Source: Brucella tritici (GTDB lineage Bacteria > Pseudomonadota > Alphaproteobacteria > Rhizobiales > Rhizobiaceae). From it: a stretch of 64,000 nt of DNA. The stretch covers positions 34,112 to 98,111 of the forward strand of contig NZ_WBWA01000018.1 in the NCBI RefSeq assembly GCF_008932295.1, read 5' to 3'. Below, in pieces: positions 48,039-57,435 of this stretch (position 1 is the stretch's first letter; every line of letters begins with the position of its first letter). The notes beneath the pieces are model-generated. The model saw only the letters and a list, made by a program, of their open reading frames with translations, ran no database searches and was not told the DNA's origin. A program made the translations under genes and the position numbers.

Positions 48039-49298
48039 ATGGGAAATAACGGCACTCTTGGGATCATCGCCGACGATATGACAGGCGCGTTGATGGTCGC
48101 TGCTTATTATGAAACAGCAGGCATTAGAACCGCTGTCGTGACAGATATCGAAGCGATCCGCGAATGTGCAGGCGAAGCTGTCGTCATATGGGCCGGCAGA
48201 ACGCGTCTTGCTGAGCCGGATGAAGCAAAACGACAGATCACACGCGCAGCTGATGCATTTGATGCAATCGGTTGCGATCAGGTCATTTACAAAGTTTGTG
48301 CCAGTTTCGATTCAACAGAACAGGGCAACGTCGGGCCTGCCGCCGATCTGTTGCGCGCACGCTATAACCCCAGCAGTCTTCTATTCTGCCCCGGCTTTCC
48401 CAAGTTCAACGCCACGGTTCATCAAGGCTATCTCTTCTATCGAAGCCGCCTCATCTCTGAATCCGTGAAGCGTTATGACCCGGCCACTCCAATGAGCGAT
48501 CCCGACATGGTGCGTTTCATCGGAAAACAGACGAACGAGCCGATCGGGCTTTTGCCCCACTCCGTACTGCTTAAAGGCAAAGACGCAGCACAAGCACATC
48601 TTGATGAGCTCGCAAATGCAGGCAAATGCTATTGCGTTGTCGATGCGAGCGATGACGGTGACGTCAGGATAGCCGCCGAACTGGCACGGGCACAGCCAAC
48701 AATGGTCAGCTCCGACGCTGTTCTCATTCAGCTTGGAATTGATCGCTTTGCGCCCAAGCCAGCCATCACCGTTGCACCACCATTACCAAGCCACGGAACT
48801 GCCGCGGTTCTGGTGGGAACAGTTGGTCCCATTGCGGATGGACAGATTGCGGTTTTTGCCAAACAGCACCCGGTTTTGACTCTGGACCTTACAAAAGATG
48901 GCGATATCGACGCCATGGTGTCAAAAGCAATGGAATGGGCAAAAGATCATCACGGCAAACAGCCTTACCTCATTTCAACGGCGGTCAGTGATACTCGTGT
49001 CAAAGAAATCCAGACAGAGCTGGGCGTTCGCGGCGCAAGCGAAAAGGGTGAAAAGCTTATATCTGAGCTTGCTGCAGCAATTTCCGAACTCGGCGTCGAC
49101 AAGCTTATCGTGGTTGGCGGTGAAACATCAGGTGGTGTCATCAAGCGCCTTGGCTTGCAGCGACTACGCGCCCTCCCTGATAACGGGATTGGAACCGGTT
49201 TCTGTCGAAGCGAGGGCAATGACCAGATCATCTTCTTCTTCAAATCCGGAAAAACAGGAACAGAGACGGTCTTTCTCGATTCACTGGCCGCGATGTGA
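48039..49298 (+). CDS. otnK: four-carbon acid sugar kinase (3-oxo-tetronate kinase type, DUF1537)
   Basis: A 419-residue two-domain kinase. It begins LGIIADDMTGALMVAAYYE, the conserved substrate-domain start with the D-D-x-T-G motif. It then shows YKVCASFDSTEQGNVGPAADL, CPGFPKFNATVHQGYLF and, in the nucleotide domain, VVGGETSGGVIKRLGL and GIGTGFC. The family phosphorylates 3-oxo-tetronates or related four-carbon acids with ATP. It is divergent from the aldolase-like decarboxylase gene. An upstream oxidoreductase is not adjacent and may be encoded elsewhere. Confidence 0.85.
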   Translation: MGNNGTLGIIADDMTGALMVAAYYETAGIRTAVVTDIEAIRECAGEAVVIWAGRTRLAEPDEAKRQITRAADAFDAIGCDQVIYKVCASFDSTEQGNVGPAADLLRARYNPSSLLFCPGFPKFNATVHQGYLFYRSRLISESVKRYDPATPMSDPDMVRFIGKQTNEPIGLLPHSVLLKGKDAAQAHLDELANAGKCYCVVDASDDGDVRIAAELARAQPTMVSSDAVLIQLGIDRFAPKPAITVAPPLPSHGTAAVLVGTVGPIADGQIAVFAKQHPVLTLDLTKDGDIDAMVSKAMEWAKDHHGKQPYLISTAVSDTRVKEIQTELGVRGASEKGEKLISELAAAISELGVDKLIVVGGETSGGVIKRLGLQRLRALPDNGIGTGFCRSEGNDQIIFFFKSGKTGTETVFLDSLAAM

Positions 49299-49570
49299 CG
49301 TCAGATAAAATGACAGCACAGGGCGCTTCAAAAAGTAAGGCATATAATTGTAGAAACCAGGCTCATGTATAAGCCTGACACGATTTGAACTGCGCAAAAT
49401 ACTAAAGGGAGCATAGAAAGCTCTTAACATATGGCAGAATTGTACTTCTGTCACACGTTGAAGCTCGTCAGCTCCTCCATATTTCCCGATTGCTTGCTTC
49501 ACAATGACATTCGATATCAACTTTTCTGGAACAGAAAAAGCAGGAACCTCGCGTGCCTTTCTGTCGCCAA

Positions 49571-50701
49571 TCAGATAAACTCAATGACCTGGCGAATAGC
49601 GTTACCTGCCGCCAGGCGTTCAAAGCCTTCATTGACGTCGTCCAGTTTCAAGCGGTGGGTCAGCAGCTTGTCGACAGGTAATTTCCCACGCTTATAGAGA
49701 TCAAGGAACATCGGAATGTCGCGAGAGGGTACGCCCGACCCCAGATAACTGCCACGTATTGTCTTTTCTTCCGCAACCAGACTGACCGCTGGAATGGAAA
49801 GCATGTCCTTTGGATTGGGCAAGCCGGCAGTGAGCACCTGACCACCGCGTCTAGTTAGCGCATAACACATGGCGAGAGCCTTGGCAGAGCCAGCATATTC
49901 AAAAGCTGCGTCGACGCCGCCCCGACTATAGGATTTCACGGTATCAACGACATTTTCATCCATAACGTTGAAAGTCTTGGTCGCACCGAGTTGCCGTGCA
50001 TGTTCAAGCTTGTCATCATTTACATCCAGGGCAATGATTTCACTTGCCCCTGCCGCAACCGCTCCCATCACAGCCGACAATCCGACACCGCCGAGCCCCG
50101 CAATCGCCACCGTGCAGCCCGGCCGGACCGCGCCACTGTTGAAGATCGAACCAGCGCCGGTCAGGACTGCGCAGCCCAGCAATGCAGCGATCGACAGCGG
50201 AATGTCCTTGTCAATCTTGACCATCGAATAACGCGACAGAATAGCGTATTCGGCATAGGCTGAAACGCCACAATGATGATAGACATCAACAGCCTCACAG
50301 GACAGGCGCAAGCCCCCGGCCAGCAATTCGCCCTTGCCATTGGCCACAGCACCGGGTTCGCACAAGGCCGGGCGACCTTCCGAACAGGGAGCGCAATGAC
50401 CGCAATTGGGTGCAAAGAAACACACAATATGATCGCCGGGCTGGAGATCGTAAACTGCGCGCCCTACACTCTCTACAATGCCAGCGGCCTCGTGCCCCAA
50501 CACCATCGGCGTCTGGCGCGGCCTGTCCCCATTTATGACCGAAAGGTCGGAATGGCACAGACCTGCCGCAGCAATACGAACCAGAACTTCGTCCGGCTTT
50601 GGATCAGAGAGCTCCACTTCCCGAATTACCAGCGGTCTGGTTTGATCATAGGGTCGTTGGACTCCGGAACGTTCCATAACCGCCGCACGAAATCTCATCA
50701 T
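49571..50701 (-). CDS. zinc-dependent alcohol dehydrogenase (class III-like MDR family)
   Basis: A 376-residue MDR enzyme. GLCHSDLSVINGD supplies the catalytic zinc Cys, VLGHEAAGIVESVG the His/Glu, and CGHCAPCSEGRPALC the four-Cys structural zinc site. VAIAGLGGVGLSAVMGAVAAGA is the NAD fold. Two ATGs are in tandem (50701 and 50698) behind AAGGAT. It is the last gene of the LacI-controlled operon, 26 bases after the regulator gene. It probably oxidises an alcohol or polyol intermediate; the substrate is unknown. Confidence 0.9.
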   Translation of the reverse strand: MMRFRAAVMERSGVQRPYDQTRPLVIREVELSDPKPDEVLVRIAAAGLCHSDLSVINGDRPRQTPMVLGHEAAGIVESVGRAVYDLQPGDHIVCFFAPNCGHCAPCSEGRPALCEPGAVANGKGELLAGGLRLSCEAVDVYHHCGVSAYAEYAILSRYSMVKIDKDIPLSIAALLGCAVLTGAGSIFNSGAVRPGCTVAIAGLGGVGLSAVMGAVAAGASEIIALDVNDDKLEHARQLGATKTFNVMDENVVDTVKSYSRGGVDAAFEYAGSAKALAMCYALTRRGGQVLTAGLPNPKDMLSIPAVSLVAEEKTIRGSYLGSGVPSRDIPMFLDLYKRGKLPVDKLLTHRLKLDDVNEGFERLAAGNAIRQVIEFI

Positions 50702-50727
50702 TCGCTGCTATCCTTTGAAAAGCCAGG

Positions 50728-51774
50728 TCAATTGTTCAGTTTTTTAGTTGAGCCGCGCAGTGCCAGCCCACTCGGCTGCAAAGTTTTTCCATCCGGTCGT
50801 TGTCCAGCCGCGCCAAACTCCAGTGTGTCTATCAACAGATTGGTGCCATCCATCCCCATCTGATGGCTTTCAAGCACCACCGTTGTCATCTGCGGATGTA
50901 AGAGTTTGGCCAGCGGGCCGTCGCTGAGCGTGACAATCGACATGTCATCAGGAAGCTGATAGCCGTCCTCATGCAAGGCACGCATAGCGCCTGCCCCCGT
51001 CATCAAGGTTGCGGCAAAAATCGCCGTTGGCTTTACGGAAGCCTGCCGGACCAGCTGCCGGGTTGCTTCGACTGCAACTTCGGCGTCATAGCCGATTTCC
51101 AGCACCAACGACGGATCAAATGCTACGCCATAATCCGCCAGCGCAGCCTGATAGCCTTTCAAACGATTGCTGCCGTTATAACCCTTGAGATTACCGCCAA
51201 GGTGACCGATATGCCGATGCCCCAATTGCAAAAGATGCTGGGTAGCCATGTAGGCTGCTGCATGGGAATCGTGCGCGACGTAGCCAATACCTTTCAGACC
51301 ACGACGATTAAGCATCACAACAGGAACACGAACGCTGGCAAGCCCCTCAAGTAGCTTGTCATCGGAATCATAGCTTATCACCAACAAACCATCGACCCTG
51401 TTTGCCTCGGTCAGGTGAAGGAAAGCATTACCACTCTTTTCATTGAATCGATGCGAAATCAGCACCGAATAGCCTCTGGCGCGAGCCGCTGCCTCCACCC
51501 CTTCAAACATGTCGGCAAATACCGGATTGTCGAGACGTGGCAGAACCAGACCAAGCGTCTGGCTGCGAGCCGTACGCAAACCCCGTGCCATGGCATTGGC
51601 TTTATAGCCAAGCGCCGTCACCGCTTCATTGATACGCTGGCGGGTATCTTCGCGCACTCGCTGGCTATCATCGCCGCGAATGACGCGCGATACCGTCGAA
51701 ACGTCAACACCGGCCCTGCGTGCGACGTCAATAAGTTTCACAGATCTGCTGCGTTTTTGTGGTTCGCCCGTCAT
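50728..51774 (-). CDS. LacI-family transcriptional regulator
   Basis: A 348-residue regulator; ATG 51774 lies two bases beyond the permease stop. The HTH is KLIDVARRAGVDVSTVSRVI with hinge helix YKANAMARGL; the sugar-binding-protein-like effector domain follows (LGLVLPRLDNPVFADMFEGV). The gene is inside the operon between the PotC-like permease and the alcohol dehydrogenase. LacI proteins bind even palindromes with a central CG, and GAACAAACGTTTGTTC is found twice upstream in this operon. Confidence 0.9.
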   Translation of the reverse strand: MTGEPQKRSRSVKLIDVARRAGVDVSTVSRVIRGDDSQRVREDTRQRINEAVTALGYKANAMARGLRTARSQTLGLVLPRLDNPVFADMFEGVEAAARARGYSVLISHRFNEKSGNAFLHLTEANRVDGLLVISYDSDDKLLEGLASVRVPVVMLNRRGLKGIGYVAHDSHAAAYMATQHLLQLGHRHIGHLGGNLKGYNGSNRLKGYQAALADYGVAFDPSLVLEIGYDAEVAVEATRQLVRQASVKPTAIFAATLMTGAGAMRALHEDGYQLPDDMSIVTLSDGPLAKLLHPQMTTVVLESHQMGMDGTNLLIDTLEFGAAGQRPDGKTLQPSGLALRGSTKKLNN

Positions 51775-51776
51775 TG

Positions 51777-52580
51777 TCACCGTCGCGAAAGTTTCTTCCC
51801 GCGCAGCCTGATAAGGAAACCAAACAGAGCGAGGCAAATTGATATTGCAATCAGCAAGGATGCGACGACAAGAATGGACGGATCGAGCTGTTCACGCAAG
51901 CCCGCAAACATCTGGCGCGGCAGAGTGCGCTGTTCTGGTCCGGCAATGAACAGCGCCACCACCACCTCGTCCCATGACGTGATAAATGCAAACAAGGCAC
52001 CGGTCAGCACGCCAGGCAAGATGATCGGCAAGGTAATCCGACGAAATACTGTCAATGGCCCTGCACCAAGCGAAGCTCCTGCTCGAAGCAGGGCAAAATC
52101 GAAATTGGCTAATGCGGAGGTGACCGTGACCAGCACAAAGGGGGTCGCCAATACTGTATGAGCGATGATCAGCCCGAGATAGCTGTTGGTAAGCCCGATG
52201 CGCGAAAAGACTAGATAAAGGGCAAGAGCAACAGTAACCACCGGAATGGCCAGCGGCATCAGCAGGATACCCATCACCATCTGAGCCTTCGGCATACCTT
52301 TCCGTACCAGTCCAAAGGCTGCCATAGTGCCTAGGGTCGTGGCTATCACAGTGGTTGCCGTTCCGACAATCAGGCTGGATTTCAGAGCTGCTGTCCACTG
52401 CGATGAGGTGAGCACAGCCTCGTACCACCGTAACGAGAACCCTGCCATTGGATAGGACATGTAGGGCTCAGAATTGAATGACAGTGGCACAATGGCGATG
52501 ATCGGCGCGATCAGAAATAGCAGCACCAACCATGAGAACAGTCCAAGCAGTAGCCAGCTAGGTTTGAAAACTCCGTTCAT
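51777..52580 (-). CDS. spermidine/putrescine-type ABC permease (PotC-like)
   Basis: A 267-residue permease beginning MNGVFKPSWLLLGLFSWLVL. The coupling loop is LRAGASLGAGPLTVFRRITL, then a segment that closely parallels the PotC at 40433 (GALFAFITSWDEVVVALFIA). Its ATG abuts the stop of the PotB-like gene. It is the membrane partner in the LacI-operon importer. Confidence 0.9.
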   Translation of the reverse strand: MNGVFKPSWLLLGLFSWLVLLFLIAPIIAIVPLSFNSEPYMSYPMAGFSLRWYEAVLTSSQWTAALKSSLIVGTATTVIATTLGTMAAFGLVRKGMPKAQMVMGILLMPLAIPVVTVALALYLVFSRIGLTNSYLGLIIAHTVLATPFVLVTVTSALANFDFALLRAGASLGAGPLTVFRRITLPIILPGVLTGALFAFITSWDEVVVALFIAGPEQRTLPRQMFAGLREQLDPSILVVASLLIAISICLALFGFLIRLRGKKLSRR

Positions 52581-53765
52581 TTAGCCCTCCACCTGACGCA
52601 GCAACTCGACATAGCGATTGTAGATCACATAGACGACCAACGTTATGGCCAGCAGGATGGTGCTAACTGCCGCCGCCATGCTCCAGTTGACTTCCTGATT
52701 GAGATAATAAGCCACATAGTAGCTGAGCAATTGGTCCGAAGGTCCGCCAAGCAATGCAGGTGTGATGTAATAGCCCAGACACAATATGAATGTGAGCAGG
52801 CAACCAGCAGCGACACCCGGCATGGTCATGGGAAAATAAATCCGTCGGAACGATGCCAAAGGCGGTGCGCCCAGCGATTGCGCAGCGCGGGCGTACACGG
52901 GAGAAATCGACTTCATCACACTGTAGATGGGCAACAAGGTGAATGGCAACTGGATGTGAATCATCGCCAGGATTGTGCCAACCCGATTGTAGACCAGCTG
53001 AACTGGTTGCGACAACACGCCCAGACTGACGAGTGTATCATTGATGACGCCGTGGGTTTGCAGCAGGATCAGCCAGGCGGCTGTGCGCACCAGAATTGAT
53101 GTCCAAAACGGCAGCATGACAAAGATCAGCATGATAGCTTGCACTGTTGCGGACTGATGCACCATGAAATAAGCGAGCGGATAAGCCAGCATGAAGCAAA
53201 GTGCGGTCACCAGAAAGCTTATTGCGAAAGTACGAACAATGGTATCGAGAAATATGGCCTCTTCCGCTGGAGCTGACTGAATATTCCCTTGATTATCGCG
53301 TTCGAGATCAATGGTTGCCAGCAGATAACGGTCCGTGATCGGACTGACCACCTTGCGCACCAGCCCCCAGGTCGCCGGCAGTTGCCATACCGGATCTAGC
53401 GCCATTAGTTGAGTTGCATTGAACGAAGCATCGGCCGCGGCTTTTCTTGCGGCATTTGTCAGCGGCGCACGCATCGACGAATCCATGGACGCAACGCGCT
53501 TAACGAGCACGCCAAGACGACGCTGCTTTTGCGCAGCCGCTATATCAGTGATGAATGCCTCAATGACCTCTTCGGGCGGATTGCCAACATCTTCCCATCG
53601 ATCCAGTGAAGCACTCAGCTGGGGCATAAGTGCACGCAATTCCGGTTCACTCACTGCGCGTGACAGGGTGTATATGAGCGGCGCGATAAAAAACACGGTC
53701 AGGAAGACCAGCAATGGCAATACCAGCAACAAAGCCCGACGCCGTTTTATATTTTTGATCGCCAT
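52581..53765 (-). CDS. spermidine/putrescine-type ABC permease (PotB-like) with enlarged periplasmic loop
   Basis: A 394-residue permease, about 100 residues longer than usual. ATG 53765 has GGAG six bases upstream; an earlier TTG is less likely. After the first helix (RALLLVLPLLVFLTVFFIAP) comes a hydrophilic stretch of roughly 140 residues (about 35-175) before the next membrane segment (FAISFLVTALCFMLAYPLAY). The rest is ordinary PotB, with LPFWTSILVRTAAW and the loop ARAAQSLGAPPLASFRRIYF. The extra loop may interact with the binding protein. Confidence 0.88.
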   Translation of the reverse strand: MAIKNIKRRRALLLVLPLLVFLTVFFIAPLIYTLSRAVSEPELRALMPQLSASLDRWEDVGNPPEEVIEAFITDIAAAQKQRRLGVLVKRVASMDSSMRAPLTNAARKAAADASFNATQLMALDPVWQLPATWGLVRKVVSPITDRYLLATIDLERDNQGNIQSAPAEEAIFLDTIVRTFAISFLVTALCFMLAYPLAYFMVHQSATVQAIMLIFVMLPFWTSILVRTAAWLILLQTHGVINDTLVSLGVLSQPVQLVYNRVGTILAMIHIQLPFTLLPIYSVMKSISPVYARAAQSLGAPPLASFRRIYFPMTMPGVAAGCLLTFILCLGYYITPALLGGPSDQLLSYYVAYYLNQEVNWSMAAAVSTILLAITLVVYVIYNRYVELLRQVEG

Positions 53766-53790
53766 GGCCGCTCCATCCAAACCATCTGCG

Positions 53791-53826
53791 ACCAGAGCGC
53801 CTGCAACGTGTTGAAAACACTCTGGT
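53791..53826 (-). other. possible intercistronic hairpin
   Basis: ACCAGAG (53791-53797) and CTCTGGT (53820-53826) can pair around a second small hairpin, GTGTTGAAAACAC. It lies in the 92-base gap between the binding-protein and permease genes and has no T-run. It could stabilise the binding-protein mRNA, but the evidence is only the base pairing. Confidence 0.35.
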
Positions 53827-53857
53827 TCATTAAACTAAACAACGATGATGGCTGCCG

Positions 53858-54895
53858 CTATTGCGCAAGCCAGTTGTTGAAGCGTTTTGTCAGTGCTTCG
53901 CCATTTTCGGCCCAGAATTTGGCGTCATAGACCAAGGGATTTTGCATGTGGCTCGGATTGGTTGGCAAGGTCTGCGCTCTTTCTGCCGGGATCAACGCCA
54001 CAGCATCGTTGTTGGCTGGCCCATAGGCGGAAAACTCCGACTGTTTGGCCATCACGGCAGCATCAGAAGCAAAAGCAATGAACTTATAGGCATCATCGAT
54101 ATTCTTGGTACCACGCGGAATAGCCCAGAAGTTGAAATCAAGTGCCTGTGCATCCCACATGATTTCAAATGGTTTCTTTTCCGTGCTGATTGCAGTCTGG
54201 ATGCGCCCGCTCCAGGCTGTCGTCATGACCACTTCCTTGTCTGCAAGAAGCTGGGCCGGCTGCGCACCGCTTTCCCACCACACAACATTCCCCTTCAGTG
54301 TTTCAAGCTTTGCAAAAGCGCGATTTATACCTTCAGGCGTCGACAGAATCTTATAAACCTCCTTAGCTGGAACACCGTCAGCAATCAGCGCCCATTCGAG
54401 ATTGACGTAGGGGCGTTTCCACATGCCACGCTTGCCAGGAATTTTCTCGACATCAAAAAAGTCTGCAACAGTTTTCGGTGCTTCTTTGAGAACGGTTGTA
54501 TCGAACGCACCGACAGTCGAAACCACAATGGTTCCCACCGCACAATCGGTTGCCGCCCCATCGACGAATTTTGATTTGTCGGCGATCTTGCCATAGTCGA
54601 GCACTTCAAACAGACCGTCATCGCAACCAGTGACAATCATGTTGGAATCAACATCTACTACGTCCCAGGTCACATTATTCGTGTCGACCTGCGCCTTTAT
54701 TTTTGCCAGTTCTCCTGAATAGGTTTCCTCGATAACCTTGATGCCTGTCTTGTCCGCAAAGGGTTCAAAATAGGTTTTACGTTGCCCATCTTGATAGGTT
54801 CCTCCCCAGGACGTAACGGTTATCTGCTCTGCCTGTGCTACGACAACCGAAGCGATAAGACCGATGGTCGCGAAAAATGCCGTTCTTTTGTTCAT
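53858..54895 (-). CDS. spermidine/putrescine-type periplasmic binding protein (PotD-like)
   Basis: A 345-residue binding protein. ATG 54895 has GGAGGG upstream and starts a signal peptide (MNKRTAFFATIGLIASVVVA-QA). The mature part has ITVTSWGGTYQDGQRKTYFE, GKRGMWKRPYVNLEWALIAD, KGNVVWWESGAQPAQLLADK and the C-terminal GEALTKRFNNWLAQ shared with the copy at 39359. It feeds the PotABC-type complex of the LacI operon. The ligand is unknown; the kinase and oxidase in the operon suggest an amino-polyol or similar compound. Confidence 0.9.
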   Translation of the reverse strand: MNKRTAFFATIGLIASVVVAQAEQITVTSWGGTYQDGQRKTYFEPFADKTGIKVIEETYSGELAKIKAQVDTNNVTWDVVDVDSNMIVTGCDDGLFEVLDYGKIADKSKFVDGAATDCAVGTIVVSTVGAFDTTVLKEAPKTVADFFDVEKIPGKRGMWKRPYVNLEWALIADGVPAKEVYKILSTPEGINRAFAKLETLKGNVVWWESGAQPAQLLADKEVVMTTAWSGRIQTAISTEKKPFEIMWDAQALDFNFWAIPRGTKNIDDAYKFIAFASDAAVMAKQSEFSAYGPANNDAVALIPAERAQTLPTNPSHMQNPLVYDAKFWAENGEALTKRFNNWLAQ

Positions 54896-54920
54896 ATTAC
54901 CCTCCGAAGATTCTCGTTTT

Positions 54921-56027
54921 CTATTTTCTGAATGCAAGTGTATCGTCGGCCCGCCAGCGCAGCGTGCAAGTCGAGCCGGTATTAAGAAACTGATGAACCG
55001 CCCGCTTGTGGATTTTGGCGGTCAGGACTTCGTCGGAACGCCCAACGCAAGTCAGCAGCAGAGCATCACCCAAGTAGGTGATGTTGGTGATCGTGACGTC
55101 TGCGGTATTCTCGACAGATGTAATTTCATTGAGCTGCATGTCTTCGGGCCGCACGGCAAATATTGCCTGGTCGCCGGGCCGCAAATCGCGCGGATTGCGA
55201 GCCACCACCGTTCCGAGGCTGGTGGCAAGCCGCACGCCCAAGTCCGATACATCAAGCACCTGTCCGTTCATCCAGCTGGTTTCACCAATGAAGCCGGCCA
55301 CGAACGGATTGGCAGGATTGCCATAAATATTTTCCGGCGTATCGATCTGCTGTATTTTACCGGCATTGAACACCGCGACCCGGTCGGACATGGTTAAAGC
55401 TTCCGACTGGTCATGGGTGACAAACACCACTGCTACACCCAGCTTTTGCTGCAAGCTGCGAATTTCGATTTGCATCCTTTTGCGCAGTTCGTTGTCAAGC
55501 GCACCGAGCGGTTCATCCATCAGGATCAATTTGGGTTGAAACACAATGGCTCTTGCCAGCGCAACGCGTTGCTGCTGTCCTCCAGACAGCTGGGCAGGCT
55601 TACGCTCCATATGCTGCTCGAGGCCCACCATTGTCAGAACATCACAGACCCGGCGGTCACGCTCGGCACGGGCCAGTTTTCGCATTTCGAGCGGAAAGGC
55701 AACATTCTCGGCAACGGTCATATGTGGGAACAACGCATAGTTCTGGAAGACAACACCAATATCGCGCCGATGCGAAGGTAAGTTGGTGATGGTGTTGCTA
55801 CCCATTCTGATGATACCGGCCGACGGCATCTCGAACCCAGCCAGCATGGTCAGAATGGTTGTCTTGCCCGACCCGGAAGGGCCAAGCAAAGTCAGAAATT
55901 CTGTACTTCCAACCTCCAAGTCAAGCTTGTCGACAACGTTGGAGATGCCGTCATAAGACTTCGTCACTCCCTGCAGAGTGACGAAGTCTGGCAAGCCTCG
56001 CACATTGACTGTACTGGAATTCATCAT
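54921..56027 (-). CDS. spermidine/putrescine-type ABC ATPase (PotA-like)
   Basis: A 368-residue ATPase: Walker A GPSGSGKTT, VFQNYALFPHMTVAENV, signature [15 protein letters not shown], Walker B LILMDEPLGALD, VTHDQSEALTMSD and a C-terminal TOBE domain (FAVRPEDMQLNEIT). Its tandem ATG start overlaps the aminotransferase stop by four bases, so enzyme and transporter are translationally coupled. Confidence 0.93.
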   Translation of the reverse strand: MMNSSTVNVRGLPDFVTLQGVTKSYDGISNVVDKLDLEVGSTEFLTLLGPSGSGKTTILTMLAGFEMPSAGIIRMGSNTITNLPSHRRDIGVVFQNYALFPHMTVAENVAFPLEMRKLARAERDRRVCDVLTMVGLEQHMERKPAQLSGGQQQRVALARAIVFQPKLILMDEPLGALDNELRKRMQIEIRSLQQKLGVAVVFVTHDQSEALTMSDRVAVFNAGKIQQIDTPENIYGNPANPFVAGFIGETSWMNGQVLDVSDLGVRLATSLGTVVARNPRDLRPGDQAIFAVRPEDMQLNEITSVENTADVTITNITYLGDALLLTCVGRSDEVLTAKIHKRAVHQFLNTGSTCTLRWRADDTLAFRK

Positions 56028-57367
56028 TCCTGCGCCTTCAGCAACCGACCGATCTTGTCAAACATGTCGGCAATTTCATCTTCTGTGGAAATCAGCGTCG
56101 GCGCGAAAACCAGCGTATCGCCGGTATAGCGGATGACGAGATCGCTCTGGTGATAGGCATTGGAGAAAAGTGACCGCGCCCTTGTTGTCGGCGCACCGTC
56201 GATAGGCTGCAGATCAATTGCACCGGCGAGGCCAATACAACGAATGTCCTTGACCATCGGATGATCCCGTAGCGACATCAGTTGCTGTGCAAAAAACGGC
56301 TCGAGTTGTTGCGCGCGGCTATAGAGGCCACCCTTTTCATACATATCCTGAGCCGCATGTGCCGCAGCCATTGCCATTGGGTGACCGGAATAGGTGTACC
56401 CATGAAACAATTCGATGAGGTATTCGGGACCTTGCATGAAAGCGTCATAGATACCCTCACGGATCATAACCCCGCCAAGCGGAACCACACCGGAACTGAC
56501 GCCTTTGGCAAAACAGATCATGTCTGGTTGCACATCGAACCGCTCGGCGGCAAAGGCATGTCCCAATCTACCAAACGCGGTGATAACCTCATCGAATATC
56601 AGTAGAATGCCATATTGATCACAGATCTGACGGAGACGCTGCAAATAGCCTTTCGGCGGCGGCAGGATGCCGGTCGAACCCGACATTGGCTCGACGATCA
56701 CCGCCGCAACGGTTTCACCACCATGCAGTTCGATTACACGCAACAGATCGTCCGCCAGATCTGCGCCATGTTCCGGCTCTCCAGCCACAAACCGATTCAG
56801 TTCGGGTTGATGGGTATGACGGATATGCGCAGTGCGCAGCAACAGATTCGGAAAAGTTTTACGGTTGGCAACCATTCCGCCCACCGAAATCCCCCCAAAA
56901 CCTACCCCGTGAAACGCCCTTTCACGCCCGACCAGCATCGTGCGGCGCGGTTCTCCGCGTGCTATTTGATAGGCTAGAGCAATCTTAAGTGCCGTATCGG
57001 TCGCTTCCGATCCAGAGTTGGTGAAGAATACGTGGTTGAGGTCACCCGGCGCACTTTGTGCCAGACGCTCTGCCAAGGAGAAGGCTGCCGGATGACCGAA
57101 CAGAAAACTTGGCGCAAAATCCAGCTGATCCAACTGATCGACAATCGCTTCTCGCATCTCCACCCGATTGTGACCGGCATTGCAGCACCAGAGGCCAGAC
57201 ACGCCATCAAACTTCCGGCGCCCATCCTGACCGATGTAATAAGCACCCTCGGCACCAACCAATTGCATTGGATCCTTCAAGGTCGCTCGGTTAGGTGTGA
57301 ATGGCATCCAGAATGCCGAGCGCTGATTGTGCGTATCGCCCGTGTGGCTTGTCGATTCTTGAACCAA
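56024..57367 (-). CDS. class III PLP-dependent aminotransferase (LacI operon)
   Basis: A roughly 447-residue aminotransferase: WMPFTPNRATLKDP, FFTNSGSEATDTALKIALAY, LIFDEVITAFGRLGHAF (PLP Asp) and MICFAKGVSSGVVPLGG (Schiff-base Lys). I prefer the TTG at 57367, directly behind GGGAGGAA. The ATG at 57388 has no ribosome site and lies only about ten bases downstream of the predicted transcription start inside the operator. The pattern resembles beta-alanine/omega-amino acid:pyruvate transaminases. It lies between the FGGY kinase and the importer genes. Confidence 0.88.
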   Translation of the reverse strand: MVQESTSHTGDTHNQRSAFWMPFTPNRATLKDPMQLVGAEGAYYIGQDGRRKFDGVSGLWCCNAGHNRVEMREAIVDQLDQLDFAPSFLFGHPAAFSLAERLAQSAPGDLNHVFFTNSGSEATDTALKIALAYQIARGEPRRTMLVGRERAFHGVGFGGISVGGMVANRKTFPNLLLRTAHIRHTHQPELNRFVAGEPEHGADLADDLLRVIELHGGETVAAVIVEPMSGSTGILPPPKGYLQRLRQICDQYGILLIFDEVITAFGRLGHAFAAERFDVQPDMICFAKGVSSGVVPLGGVMIREGIYDAFMQGPEYLIELFHGYTYSGHPMAMAAAHAAQDMYEKGGLYSRAQQLEPFFAQQLMSLRDHPMVKDIRCIGLAGAIDLQPIDGAPTTRARSLFSNAYHQSDLVIRYTGDTLVFAPTLISTEDEIADMFDKIGRLLKAQE

Positions 57368-57388
57368 GGCTTCCTCCCATAATTGCAT

Positions 57389-57433
57389 GAACAAACGTTT
57401 GCTCCAGAAACAGCATGAAGTTCGATCTGTCAA
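57389..57433 (-). promoter_or_regulatory. internal promoter with LacI-type operator GAACAAACGTTTGCTC
   Basis: On the minus strand TTGACA (57433-57428) is 17 bases from TTTCTG (57410-57405), a weak -10. The operator at 57389-57404 follows at once. It matches the perfect palindrome at 60507-60522 in 15 of 16 bases. The same promoter-then-operator order appears there, supporting an internal LacI-regulated promoter for the aminotransferase and importer genes. Confidence 0.6.
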
Positions 57434-57435
57434 AT

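Noticed and set aside
49299..49570. Possible small genes or terminator between kinase and alcohol dehydrogenase
   Set aside because: Only short frames without start signals; a weak CTTTTCTG/CAGAAAAG hairpin near 49518-49537 is not convincing as a terminator.
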